Shown here: piece after piece, positions 1-12,060 of the stretch
Layout: the number at the start of each line of letters is the position of its first letter
Numbering within the stretch: the first letter of the stretch is position 1
Source: Blastomyces gilchristii SLH14081
Taxonomy: Eukaryota; Ascomycota; Eurotiomycetes; Onygenales; Ajellomycetaceae
Direction of reading: 5' to 3'
Assembly: GCF_000003855.2 (NCBI RefSeq)
Contig: NW_003101679.1
Coordinates: 3,055,558 to 3,119,557, forward strand
DNA: 64,000 bases
Program-made: the position numbers and the translations under genes
The notes under the pieces: model-generated
Databases searched by the model: none
What the model was told of the DNA's origin: nothing
Seen by the model: the letters and a program-made list of their open reading frames with translations, nothing else

Positions 1-348
1 TTATACTCATATGCAAGCGGAGCTTATGATGAGTCCTTGCGTGATGTTAAATACAGGTCAAGTGTTAATTATACAGGAGGAAATACAGGTGTTGAGACCA
101 CATCAAGATAACAAGAACATAGGAAAATACAAAGAAGTAACAATTAGATACATACGATAATAACTTTCCAGCTCAGAAACATAGAGCAATTCATTGAAGT
201 GATTTGTACACCTCTGTATTTATTAGAAACCTGAGATGGTTGAGTTTCAGATTTAATATATCCCCTGCGGGTTTCGAACTCACACACCTTGGTTTCCCAC
301 GCCAAGGCACTACCGGGTGGCCGCATTAATCATTCGGCCACTGGGGCT
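1..348 (-). mobile_element. SINE copy 1, tRNA-derived (3' tail cut off by window edge)
   Basis: Read on the minus strand, the element begins near 348 with a tRNA-like head. A box A-like motif (TGGCCGAATG, complement of 331-340) and a perfect box B (GTTCGAAAC, complement of 271-279) are spaced as in a long-variable-arm tRNA (Leu or Ser type). A tRNA-unrelated body follows, nearly the same as in the copies at 55484-55859 and 56925-57300. Those copies end in an AAT repeat; here the tail lies beyond the left edge. This is the least mutated of the three copies, with an intact TTCGAA core. Short open frames inside it are incidental. Such elements are transcribed by RNA polymerase III and moved by a partner LINE. 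Confidence 0.85.
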
Positions 349-1031
349 TATTATGTATACTCTTAAGCTTAGTAAGATGATTATTCAATGTTCAGAGTTG
401 TATGCAGAAAACTTTATAAGTCAGATCTTCATCTACACTTATAAGAACTTGTAAGAGATTAAAAGTTAGTATTCTCTTAAGCATGCTAATCTTCATTTAA
501 TTCTTTCAAGATTGACTACCTACTTCTATAATCTTGATATTGAAGTCAGAGATAAATATTATAAGAGAAGTATTTCTCTGTTAAGTACTCTGTAATCAAT
601 CTAATACCTTCTGCTGCATAGCAGTGTCTCTGAACAGAATATCAAGATATCTGATAATATTATCAGATATATATAACACTGATTTATATGTCTTTATTTA
701 TAAATACAACTTCTGTTTCATGTGATTCTTCAATTAATCATTGATATATCTATCTTAATTAATTAATAAACTAATAGCATCTTCATCTATACTTAGTTTT
801 ACAAGTATATTCAATCTTCATGACAGATAGAGAGTGAGATCAGAAGTATTAAATTATGCAGAAGCATCTAGATATTTCTTCAGTACTTATATTATATTCA
901 TTTCTGATTCAGTCAGTGTTAAAATTATCTGTGTAGAGGTTTCTTATTAAGTTAATTATTCAATTTCCTCATATTAATGTTATTAATTCACATGCATATC
1001 AGCTATCTGTTGTTGTTGTAATTTTAACAAT
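349..1031. other. unassigned AT-rich mutated DNA
   Basis: About 680 bases between SINE copy 1 and the first MITE, very AT-rich and with no open frame of note on either strand. The complement of about 420-620 reads like broken coding sequence with many stops, but I could not assign a family. It is probably older repeat sequence. Confidence 0.4.
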
Positions 1032-1039
1032 ACTCAGAG

Positions 1040-1545
1040 TAGACTGACCGTGTGACCGTGTCTGGGACCAGGACCAGAATTTTTGATAGTCTCATTGTCA
1101 ATTCGACAGATCCCATTACACAGTTCTAACATTAGATAGTAGTCTCATACTGTCTCAGTGGGACTTACTGTCTACTCTTATCACATTTTCCAAATGAGAC
1201 CATGATTTCCACTTCTCAATTTAAATTATTTTTATTGCTTTAAATGGCTTTAAATCTCCTTTGAGTGTTACCAAAAAGCATTACTTTTTAAAAAATTAAA
1301 AATAGTCTAAAAAAAACCTTAAAATGTCTAAAAATAGTAACTTTATGTTAAGAATGAGACTAAATGGGACCAAATGAGACCACTTTCTCATTTTTTTCAA
1401 GTCATGGTTTCATTTTGAGATCTGATATATAGTCACTTTGCATGTTTATTTAATGATTAGTCCCAGCGGGATTCACACCAAGAAATGTATGAGATCAGAC
1501 CAAATGGGACTAAACATGAAATTCATGGTTCCAGCGGCCAGTCTA
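1040..1545 (+). mobile_element. 506-bp hAT MITE, copy 1
   Basis: Non-coding element with short terminal inverted repeats: left TAGACTGACCG and right CGGCCAGTCTA. It is flanked by an 8-bp direct duplication, actcagag (1032-1039 and 1546-1553), the length typical of hAT insertions. A second copy of exactly the same length is at 55999-56504. The first ~50 and last ~100 bases resemble the ends of the large hAT at 2612 and 50263, so it is best read as an internal-deletion derivative moved by that transposase. It has no coding capacity; the short frame at 1438-1680 crosses its end and is incidental. Confidence 0.88.
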
Positions 1546-1553
1546 ACTCAGAG

Positions 1554-2457
1554 TCACTGTGATACTGTGTCTATACTTGTATTCAAGAGTTCTTTCATAT
1601 TATCAGTAGACATAGTTATATCATTTATTGAATGTATAATATCTACGTTTGAGAGTTCTTCAGAATCAGAAGAAGTATAATTATATGAATATCTTATACA
1701 TCTAAGATGTCAGAACTTCTAGATCTTTCACTGACATTCTCTTTGTAAGATCTTATTACAGAGTCAGAATAACTGATAAGTAAGCTTCTATTTAAAGACT
1801 CAGTATTCACTTAACTAATTATTTATTTCTCTATTTCTTATATATTATTACATATTCAGATATCTTCTTCTCAATGAATAATCATTTCTAATGAGAAGAT
1901 AATGAATATTTTTCAAGTGTAAAAGACCTACACTGAATAGATCAGTATTAAGATTGTAAGAAGCCTGCGCTGAATAGATTAGTATAATATATAGGTCTTA
2001 TATAACAAAAGTGAAAAACGTTAGAGAAGGAAAATAAAAAGAGAAAGTATAAGAATTAATAATCAGAGTGAATATTTATACACATACAAGATAAAGCTTC
2101 AGAGTGAAAGAATAGAAATTCTGTGAGTTTTTCAGCTAAGAATCAGTGACTGAGAATCAGAGCTTTTAGCAGAAATCTATGAAGTGTAATGAAATAGTCT
2201 ATATAATTGATCAGATGCAGCTCATCACATTAGTCTCTTCTTTTCAGAAGTGAGATTGCGCATAGTTTTCATTGATTAAGAGCTGCTGTTTCAGATAATA
2301 CAGAGCTCAGAGTTCAGATCAGATAATTATAGTTAACTTATTTTACAAAATATTATCAGCTGCAGCTGCAGAGTCTTTTATTAAGAATATCTTCAATCTC
2401 TTATTTAAGTTTATTATCTTCTTCTATGATCTCTGATGACTGTCAGTCAGAAGTCAG
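1554..2457 (-). other. gypsy-A 3' non-coding region with possible LTR
   Basis: This lies downstream of the gypsy-A integrase end (2458) on the minus strand, so it should hold the 3' untranslated region and 3' LTR. A TG dinucleotide starts near 1918 and is followed by two imperfect copies of a ctgaatagat-type direct repeat (near 1930 and 1965), which could be LTR sequence. A perfect-armed hairpin (arms CTTCTC/GAGAAG with a near-palindromic middle) spans 1867-1898 just outside. No second LTR of this family is in the window, so the ends cannot be fixed. Confidence 0.4.
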
Positions 2458-2603
2458 TTAAGAAGAGAATGAATCAGTAATAGTACAGCAGAGTAAGCTT
2501 GTATGAAAGATATCATGAATCTCTGATAATATGTTAAAATGATAGTTATAGCTGTCTAAAACTTCTATTACTTTGTATTTAACATAGCAGTAGTTCAGTA
2601 TAT
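2458..2603 (-). pseudogene. gypsy-A pol, C-terminal end of integrase (fragment)
   Basis: The minus strand encodes KYKVIEVLDSY followed by a proline-poor stretch with IHDIFHTSLL, matching the end of Ty3/gypsy integrase, where the family usually has a VFHVSLLRP-like motif. The frame then ends in stops at about 2458. The upstream half of this integrase is not adjacent: it lies at 50264-51310, on the far side of the hAT. When one copy of the 8-bp duplication is removed the frame runs straight from one piece into the other. The piece is mutated but retains the diagnostic spacing. Confidence 0.8.
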
Positions 2604-2611
2604 GAGATGAG

Positions 2612-3585
2612 TAGACTGACTGTATGACTGTGTCTGAAATCAGGATCAAACTTTACAGTTGTCATATTGTCTAAAAGCATTACTTGTGATCATGATTTAT
2701 GTTCATTACATTAATCTTAAATCATGTTATTTCAAATATTAAAGATCTCAGATTCACTTTTCAAATAAAAATCTAGTTTCAGATAAAGAATATGTTTGAA
2801 TTCTTAGTCATATTTTCATTCTGATCTCATTATTGAGAATAGCATTAAATGAGACTATGAAATCATTTCTCACTTTAATATAGTGCTCATTTGTTGAAAA
2901 TTCAATAGAGAGTATTATTAAATATCATTACTTTTCTAAACACAGATTATAATTCATATAATTTTAATTATAAAAAAATATAAAATAAAAAAAATAAAAC
3001 AAAAACAATAAAAAATCACAATAAAAAAAAAGAGAAAGAAAAAAAAAAATAAATAAAAAAATAAAAAATAAAAATAAAAAAATCAAGATTACAGAGCTGC
3101 AGTACTCTTAAGATACTTACTTCTCAAAGTCTTTATAATATTTATTACTAACTATGTATTTCTCACAGTGAGAGTAATATAACTGTGATAAGTTATTATC
3201 TTAATATTATCTAATAAATAATCAGTATATATCTGTATAAATGTGAATAATTAGAAAATATACACTTAAAAAGTGTGATCAGAGTGAATTCTGCTATCAC
3301 TTAAATAATATCAAGAACAGAATACTGAAATCAATGATTTCTCTCATCAATTTCACAGATAAGATGCATGAAAATAATCTTGAGAAATATAAGATTCTCT
3401 AACTTCTGATAAAGACAGATCTTATAAAAAGACTCTTTTTTTATAATATCAGAGACTGAGTGTTATTAAAAAGTATTATTTTTATATAATATATATATAC
3501 TTACTGCAGTGATTCACTCTCTGTGTATGTAACTGAGAGTTATAACTTTCTTATACTGCATAACTCTCTCTGAGATGCTGCTGCT
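2612..3585 (+). other. hAT left subterminal region
   Basis: Non-coding left portion of the hAT between its left terminus and the gypsy-B1 insertion site. The first ~50 bases match the left end of the 506-bp MITEs. About 2960-3085 is a strongly A-rich tract on the plus strand. I see no convincing coding sequence in it. Confidence 0.6.
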
Positions 3586-3590
3586 GATTT

Positions 3591-3848
3591 TGTAAGAAAT
3601 TCCGCTTCTTGCAAATCCTTTACCTCTATTCCTATCTCTCGTGTAATCAATAGGGCTAGCGGCCCTTGGCTACACACAACTATATAGACTGGAGTTTGTG
3701 AATACTATTTACAACTCAGCTTGAATGCTATTATACATTTAATCTCTACATTTTATCTTTCTACTGTGAATACTTCTAGTAGTTAATAGTATATATCATG
3801 CTAAGCTGCAAACATCTGAATAATTATCTGTAAGCACTTATTCTTACA
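3591..3848 (+). repeat. gypsy-B1 5' LTR
   Basis: 258 bases beginning TGTAAGAA and ending TTCTTACA, so the LTR has an 8-bp terminal inverted repeat and canonical TG/CA ends. It has the same length as the LTRs at 20486, 37200, 44190 and 54989. A ctatatag motif near the middle could be a TATA box. The internal region starts directly after with TTTCAAGCTC. Confidence 0.93.
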
Positions 3849-3880
3849 TTTCAAGCTCAGTCAGTCAGCAATCATCTGTT

Positions 3881-4978
3881 ATGACTGAAAGAACTAGAAA
3901 CTTATATACTTCAATCTCTGTGAACTCTACTGCAGACACTCAGAAGCAGTCACCTGAATCATAAATAATCTTTATAAAAGAAGTCTCAGAGAACTTATCA
4001 ATTACTTACAGAATATCATTCTCTGCATCTGTGACAGAGAAACTCTTCAAACTCATAAATAAATCAATCTCAGTGAAGAACATTCTTGAGTATCTCTCAC
4101 AGAATCAAGCTATTTTTCTACAAGAAATGCTTACTACTTATAAACATTCTCAAACTAAGTTTCTAGACATAATCTTCAGAGACATCTGTGAACTGAAAAG
4201 AAACTTTCTTAAGCTGCAACCACTTAAGATCACTTATTGAATTACAATCTATAAAAGCTTTTGCAAGTTTACATTTGAAATTGACTCACAAGCCTGACTG
4301 TGTAATATAAAAGATAAAGAAGCTGTTATCTATGTAATAACAGATCTCTATTACACTGAAGTCAAGAACTGGCTGAATCATCTAGAAAATGATTATAAGA
4401 GATTTTACTAATCTATTCTTAAGACCTATCTAGAGAATAAGTTAAGAGACTCTGCAAGCTGAACAGAGAATATCTAAGCTATGATTACTAATATTAGAAA
4501 AAGAGGTGAGAAATCTAATGAAGACTACTCATAGTGCTTCATGAAATTATGATGTGAATTGAGACCTGTGAAAACAGGGCTCTGAAATAAGATCTGAATG
4601 ATGATATTTGTAAAGAGACTGAATAAAGATATACAGAACAAGCTCATTGAGCAAGACTCTAAGTTCTTGACTCTGAAGAAACTAATGACTCTTATTCATC
4701 ACTTACAGATCACTGTGAGAGTCACAGATCTGTGAAGAGTGAATCACTGACTGATCTCATGAGAATCAGAACAACAGAGAACAGATTTATTAGAAAAAGA
4801 TGATAAGACACAGAGAGATTTATATCTGACTACTGAGTAGAGAGAGAGAGCTTTATAAGCTTCTGTAAACAGAGTATATAACAGAGAGATTAAAAAAAAG
4901 AAACTCTGCTTTATCTGTTCTAAACTAGAATATCTCTGTGCAAACTGTCTGAACAAATTAAAATAGAAATTTAAGAAG
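3881..4978 (+). pseudogene. gag: gypsy-B1 gag
   Basis: Reading starts at ATG 3881 (MTERTRNLY), 33 bases after the LTR. A retrotransposon capsid-like region follows (about 4330-4700, with YYTEVKNWLNHLENDY). The nucleocapsid zinc knuckle lies at about 4907-4948. In this copy the knuckle reads CX2C, then TAT (Tyr) where His is expected, so it has lost a ligand by a C-to-T change; the B2 copy keeps the His. Many TGA codons replace Trp and several TAA/TAG are present, so it is dead. Gag would package the element RNA. Confidence 0.82.
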
Positions 4979-7900
4979 TTGTGAACAGAGTCAGTAACAG
5001 TCTTCTTAAGAGTCTTGAAGCTGATATCTGAATCTGTTACTCTCTCAATGAAAATACTTGCTTACAGAGAGAGATCACACTGCAGTACTGCTGTCTCACA
5101 AGTATGAGAAGCATTGATGAACTCAGAATTCCAGGTCACTGTGATGTCTCTAAAGCTCACAGAGTGAATAAGCTGAAAGATGAAGACTGAGAACCTGCTC
5201 TTATAATAAGCAGAGTATGAGAACTCAGACCTGAGAGCTGAGAGACTTGTAAGAGTCATCTTTGAATTATAAGATCTCTCTGAAATCTGAAGAAGATTTG
5301 TAGAAACTGTGATTATCACAGACATTACAGATAACATATACTTGAGACTTGCATGACTTCAAAGACACAATTCACACATAGCTGTTCATAAGTCAGGTTT
5401 ATACTTCTGATCAGTGTTGATAGACTCACTTACAGAGATAGAATCAGTTAATGCTGCAGAGTTGATTAGAGAAGACAAGCTCATCTATATAATGACTTTA
5501 TAAGTGTCTGAGAATCTCACAGTCATGAAAACTGAGCTTCAGATATCAGAGAAATACTGAGATCTTACAGAGATATTCAGCTCAGCAAAGACAGCTGAGC
5601 TTCTCTCTTACTGTAAGAAGAATCTAGTAATAGATTTAATAGAAGAACAGAAACTCTTCTGAGAATCAATCTATAAGCTCTTTCATTATAAGACAGAGAT
5701 CTTGCAGATCTATATAAAGAAGAATCTGAAGAATGACTTTATCTGATCTTCACAGATCTCTGTGAAAGCCTCTGTGATATTCATGAAGAAGAAGAATAAA
5801 GATCTCAGATTGTGTGTAGACTACTGTAATCTAAACTTCAAGATAATAAAGAGCTGCTATTCTCTGTCTCTGATTGAGAATATAATTAACTGTCTCATGA
5901 GAGCTGTCATATTTACACAACTGAATGTGATCAATATATATACACAGCTGTGAATACAGTCTGAGAATGAATGAAAGACTGTCTTTAGAACTGCACTGAA
6001 ATTATTTAAATATCTAGTGATGTCTTTTGATCTGACTAATACTCTCACAGTATTTCAGTCTTTTATTAATAAAATACTTTACACATATCTGAATATCTTT
6101 ATAATAATATATCTGAATAATGTGATGATGTACTCTGCAAAGAAGAAAGAACACACTGAGTATGTGTGAAGTATGTTGAAGATCTTAGATAAGACAGAAC
6201 TGTATATTAAGCTTGTAAAGTGCAACTTCAGTGCTTATCAGATTAATTTTCTAGAATATATAATTACTGTAGATGATATTCAGATGAAATCTTTATAAAT
6301 TGAGACTATTCTATCATGACTGAAGTTAACTAGTATTCATGAGATTCAGATCTTTCTGAGCTTTGTGAATTTCTATAGACAGTTTATCTTTGTGTTTGTG
6401 AGAATCTTCTTAGCTCTTACAGACATGCTGAAGAATGAAAATAAGAAGAAGATATTTCATAAATAGAGAATGAAAAGATTGTTAAGAAGAAAGAACTGTA
6501 AGAACTTTCTTATCTTAGAAGCTTACAGAGTCTTTGTAAGATTGAAACAGATATTTACAGATATAGTGATACTGTTTCACTTTGATCTCTTGCTCTTAAT
6601 CAGATTAAAGACAGATATCTTCTTCTTTGCAATTTCAGAAATAGTCTTGTAACTACAGTTAAATGAGAACTGAGTTTTAGTGATCTTTTTCTCATGAAAG
6701 ATATAATCTGCAGAGATCAACTATGACATTTATAATCAGAAGCTTCTTATAATAGTGAAATTCTTCTGTCACTGATATCACTACTTTAAGAGTCTTGTGA
6801 CAGTGATTACTGTTAGAACTGATCATAACAGCTTATAACAGTTTACTTCAATCAAGAAACTCTCACAGCAGCAGATTCACTGAGCTCAGAGACTGAGTGA
6901 GTTCTAGTTCAAGATAGAACATATCAAGAGAACTAAGAACTCAGTGAATGAACTCTCTCACAGATCAGACTATATTAAGAAGATCAGAGTGACAGACACA
7001 GAGAGACTAGAGAAGATAGAAAAGCTTTATAAGATACTCAGACTGAGTGTTGTAAAGAGATTAACTAAAGAGTCTCTTAATTCTCTGTGAGAGAAGAAAG
7101 AGAAGAGAGAGAAGAAACCTGTATAACTACTCTCTACAACACTGAGAGTCAACACTCTGAGAATCTCTGTAAGAATTCTTGAAGAGAGTATCTATAATCT
7201 GAAGAGTTTGTAGACTTTAAGAAGCACTGTGAAAAACCTGATGTAAGAAAAAACAGAGTATAAGTCTTTATAAGATCTTCTATTCAGATTATCTGAACTA
7301 CAACTGAAGAATGAATATACTCAGTATATTCAGAAACTGCTTACAGCAGGGATCAATTCTGCAGAAATAAAGAATTGAAGAGACTTAAATAATCTCTTAT
7401 AAAGAGAGAGCTGAATTTATATACCTGTAAATGAGTTTCTATATATAGAACTCATTAAAAGATATCATGACTCTTCTCTAACAAATCATTTTACAGATAC
7501 TAGAACTTATAAGTTACTCATAAGAAAATACTTCTGACTAAAGATGTGAGAACTTGTGAAGAAGATAGTGAATTCTTATACTGTTTATCAGAGTTCATAA
7601 ATAGTGCAGTTCAGATTATATAAAGAACTTACTTCTCTATTCATTCTGCAGAAACCTTGAGAATAGCTAGAAATAAATACTCTTATAAGTCTCTCTGAAA
7701 GTAAGAATATATATAATGCCTGCTTTGACAGTGTGCTGATGATAGTGAATTACTTTATTAAGATAATATACTTTATACTCATCTGCAAGAACTTGAAGTC
7801 AAAGAATTTAACTCATATCTTCATTTATAATGTGATTCAGTTGTATGAATTGTCTGTGAATATTATTTCAGATAGAGAATCAATCTTCACAGAAGAGTTC

Positions 7901-8810
7901 TGATCTGATCTGATAACTATACTGAAGATCTTGTGAGATCTAAGCATAGCTTTTTATCAATAGACAGATGATCAGATAGAATATCTGATGAGTATATTAA
8001 AACAGTATCTGCAGTGCTTTGTCAATTATAATTAGAATAACTGAGTATATTGATTATCACTCATAGAGTTCATATACAATAACTCAAAGTATATCAGCAC
8101 AGGTAAAACTCTCTTTGAGATACTCACTGAGACTTATTCATGAATAATCTTGATGAACCTGTGAGAGTACACTATAGAGTGTGATAATGCTTGTAATCAG
8201 ACTGAGAGAATTCAGAAGATTCAGAAGAAAGTCTGCAAATTCTTGAGAAAGACTCAAGAGTATTAGAAGAGATACTATAACTTCAAGTATATTATAAAGA
8301 GTTTCAAGAAAGATGATAGAGTCTGACTGAGTCTAGAAAACATCATTATATAAAGATCTAGTAAGAAGCTGAATCTCTTACAGACAGAGCCTTGTAAGAT
8401 TGTGAAGAAAGTTAGCTTACAGTTCTATAGATTGAAACTGTCATCTGAGTTACAGATATACAATATTTTTCATGTCTCTTTACTCTGTGAATATAAGAAA
8501 TTCTTAGAAGAGAACTCTGTGACTTATTACTCTATCTACAAAGCACTAGAGAGTGAAAGAGAATATCAGGTTAAAGAGATTGTTAACTCAGAGAAACAAG
8601 ATCATAAGCTCTGATTCAAGGTTCAGTAATAAGAGTATTCTGACAAGATGAATGAGTTCACTTGAGAATCATTCAGACAGATAAGACATCTGCAGAAGCT
8701 GAGACATGACTTTTATACTGTAAATTCTGATAAGTCAGAATAATACAGTCTTTACTAAGAATCTGATTATAATAAAGATATTAACACTGTTATTTACAAA
8801 CTCTAGTCTA
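4979..8810 (+). pseudogene. pol: gypsy-B1 pol with C-terminal chromodomain
   Basis: Broken polyprotein in the order protease, reverse transcriptase, RNase H, integrase, chromodomain. RT is clear at about 5762-6300 (LRLCVDYCNLN, then VIFTQLNVINIYTQL). RNase H follows at about 6470-6900 (RLKQIFTD, then IRLKTD). The integrase core covers about 7480-8110, including a SDRE-like catalytic region near 7870. The integrase end and chromodomain lie at 8402-8700 (ESEREYQVKEIVNSE followed by a Trp-rich segment now read as TGA). The chromodomain places it among the chromoviruses, which use it to target chromatin. Dozens of in-frame stops, mostly Trp or Arg/Gln codons changed by transitions. Confidence 0.87.
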
Positions 8811-9295
8811 TAAGATAATGAGTTTCTACTGAAATGAACAGTCTGCAGTGTATATAAGAAAAGAAGAAATCATATTCTTATTAAAGCTAAAAAACAAGAA
8901 AATAAACAGGGTTATGAACACAATTTGAAGATTAATAAAGAAAAAATAAAGAAAACTCAAATTCACATTCTCATTATCTGTGATACTCAATTTTCTCACA
9001 ACTATCAATTTCTCTCTTCAAAGAAGTAAAGAGTATCATATCTGTAATACAGACAATTATTGCATTTGATGCAAAGACTGTCAGAAATACACAGACTTCA
9101 GAGAAGCTGAATATCAGAATATATACAGTTGTAACAGAGTCTTGAGAGCTGATTATCTGTGTATGTGACTAGATATCTCTTACAAAGCTGTGTCTGCTTT
9201 CTCAGTTATGCTGAAGTATTCAGCCTGAAAATAATTAAGATACAGAGAGAGAGCTCATCTGCTCAGGTTAACTTTCATTACAAATTCATAATATT
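8811..9295 (+). other. gypsy-B1 3' non-coding stretch before the C1 insertion
   Basis: Follows the chromodomain end and is homologous, in reverse, to about 38765-39220 of gypsy-B2. I see no convincing protein. It is interrupted at 9295 by gypsy-C1 inside the copy of aatatt. Confidence 0.6.
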
Positions 9296-9471
9296 GTGAT
9301 TCAAAGGTTGCTTAAGCCAGCGTATGATTACAGGCGTACGCCGGCTTCTTATATATTGAATCTCGTACACTAAATTAATTAGTGGCCGCTAGGGCCCCCT
9401 TTACATTCATACACTAGTAGTTTGAAAGCGGCCGTGTTATTATCTGATGATTGTACATTCTTCTGAACTAC
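9296..9471 (-). repeat. gypsy-C1 3' LTR
   Basis: 176 bases, near-identical to 17447-17622. Adjacent on the element-internal side, the complement of 9472-9484 is purine-rich (GGTGAGGGAGGAT) and is a good polypurine tract, which supports this as the 3' LTR of a minus-strand element. Confidence 0.88.
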
Positions 9472-12060
9472 ATCCTCCCTCACCAGATTCGGTCACGCTC
9501 ATGTGACCATGTCATATGCCCTAGCTTCATGCAGATTAGCTCGCCACTAGTGTTTCACAATTATGTGACCTATTCCTGATTCAGCTAGTGTTCTGCATAC
9601 ACTCTCACAAAGAAACTTTTACTATATTACATCACTCATTCACTAACTTTTCTCATTCTTCAATCATCATTCTCATCATTGTCATCATCAAATGCCATCA
9701 TCATTTCAGATTTCTACCTCTTCTTCTGTTCAACTCTTTCTATCTGTTCATCTATCACATTGTACGCGTTTCTGGCAATAGCCCTCTGTTCTTATAACAA
9801 GTATCATCATAGTACTCATACCAGGCAGTTCATTAGCAGTAAGTGTAATGCATTGTGAAACATAATTAGAACTTGTTTATCTTCTAATAATTGCCAGAAC
9901 AATGTATTATCATGAATGACACATCTTCTCCATCTTCTCATACACTCTCTCTATCTTCTCATATACTCTTGACTGTTTCTCTTCTCAGCGGGTTTCTGAT
10001 TGTGTTTTCTGGCATGATTTTGCATGAATGCAGATGCTGATATATTGTTTTTATTCATGTAGAATCTTCATACATTGACAGCTCTGTATTCACTGATGAT
10101 AGTGAACTCAATGTTAAATCATTGATTGAGAACCTGAAGAATGTGATAATGAAGAAATTATCTGTGTCATGTATAATCAGATCTTTCATGTCTCTTTCTG
10201 TCTTCTCTGTTTCTTTCTCTGTCACTTTCTCTCAATCTTCTACACCTGCCTCTGTGTCTGGTTCTCCCGCTCTCACTACCTCTGTTCCCACAATTCTCAC
10301 TTCTGCCACTCCTGGTTTTACTGTCTCTGCTTTCATTACCAGCTCTTCTCATTTCAAGAAGATGTTGCATAGACTTGATAAACTACATTTCTCAGTGTGT
10401 ACACTCTCACTCTTCTTGCTGACTTCTAGAATGATTTATTATATGAAGATGATATACAATATAACTATCTGAAGCTCAGTCACAGACATTAATTATTACA
10501 TTCATTTTAAATATTCATGATGAGATAATTATTCATTTATATCAGAGAATCACTCTCTCTTTTAACAGTGTCAAGATTGTAAGTCTTTTTCTTTTTCATC
10601 TTTTCTTTCTAATACTGATTTTTCTGTTCTTAGAAGAAATTGTTATGAGTTTTGCTATGTACAAAGTCATGATATTCACAGACATTAAGAAGCTTTTCAT
10701 GACTGTAAAGTTCAACATTGCAGAGATATTCACTCTGATAAATTTCTTCAGAATGATAGATTCATATCAGTCTATTCTCTGATATCTATCATTTAACTTC
10801 ATAATGCAGATAAAAGATATTCATGTTTTCAGAAATGAGAATGTGAATGTTGTACTCTTTTACACTTGCAGATGTGAGACTCATATATCTTGTCTGAGAT
10901 ATCATTGTGAGAATGAGCTGTTCGCATGCTGTATTCTGCTTCCTGCATTTCTCTGTGTCTTTCTCTCTCTTTCTGAGAAGCCTTGTATGTGTTGTAATTG
11001 CATGTACAATTTTAAGACCAGCAGATATTCATTCAGTAATTGTTACCTCTGCTTTTACAGTTTTGTACACTAATAATAGTTCTTAGTTGCTCCAGCATCA
11101 GAGGTCATTTTAATTGAAGATGATAATATCACTGAGACTATCTTCTTTCACTCTCAAGCTTCTTTCATCACTTTCTCTCTCTCTTCTGCAGAGAAGGTTG
11201 TGCACACACCAGGTTGTAAGTGTTTAGCCCTGAGTGACTCTCATTGTTCATTCAGTCCTGCATCTTCTTCTTTCATTTCTTCTGCCTTCACTCTCTCTGT
11301 CTTGACTTCTGATTCTGTGAGTCTCATGCTCTTCTTCAATTTCTCTACACATACACATACACATTTCTATATTGGCATTCCAGTCAATCTTGTGATAAAT
11401 GACATTAATGTCATACACAGAGCAGTAGAGGAATCAGAGATATACACAGTGTTATTGCAAGAGCAGCTTGCAGCCCTCAAATCCCTTGTGAACCTTGAGT
11501 TTTGAGATTTTCTTTGTTTTTGATGTTTTTCAGATGATGTGGCATTGAAAATAGATTAAACATGTGATATATGAAAATGAATGAGATGTGTATAATAACA
11601 TTTGTCTTTTTACAGCTGACTCTTACAGTTGATGATCAATTCATTATTTCTTTTCTTTTCTTACACTTTTTCTTTATCTGCTAGTCACTACTCTTATACA
11701 ACCTCTATATAATACAGCATTCAGTGACTAGGTTCAGCAGCTTTCATCTTTTATGATTCTGTCTCATATATTATACTATCTCTCTTCATCTGCTCAGATC
11801 ACTACAGTAAACAGTTCATCAAAACTAACCTCACTCAATCTCTGAGCATTCTCAGAGATTAAGATGGCTTAGTCTCATGTGTCTGCAGATGTTTCAGATA
11901 GTTCATTCTCTGTGATCTCTGCAATTGAACTGATGTAAACAGTTGAATTCAACTCTGAATTTCTTTTTCTTCTGCAATCTGACTCATGTGTAAGTCTGTT
12001 ACTTTGAGATCACTCTTTACTATGTTGCACTCACTGTCTGCAGTGCATTATCATATAATC
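9472..12060 (+). pseudogene. antisense accessory gene candidate of gypsy-C1
   Basis: Between the end of pol and the 3' LTR lies about 2.6 kb whose best coding character is on the plus strand, opposite to pol. Open stretches are at 10122-10472 (Ser/Thr-rich), 10634-11073 (Cys/His-rich) and 11200-11505 (Ser-rich, then FYIGIPVNLVINDINVIHRA and a Leu/Glu-rich end). The same stretches occur in order in C2. A candidate 55-bp intron, 10579-10633, has GTAAGT, a branch-like CTAAT and TTAG; the C2 equivalent has the better CTGAC branch. I do not recognise the protein. It could be a captured gene, or a long stretch robust to RIP by composition; the intron favours a gene. Frames between the pieces are broken. 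Confidence 0.5.

Noticed and set aside
1..348. A functional tRNA gene in the SINE head
   Set aside because: Only box A/B-like parts match. No complete acceptor or anticodon stem could be folded by eye, and the unit is dispersed with duplications.
5062..5337. Minus-strand 91-aa frame, and similar frames opposite gypsy-B gag-pol
   Set aside because: They are shadows of the plus-strand pol; the equivalent positions in B2 do not conserve them as proteins in any meaningful way.
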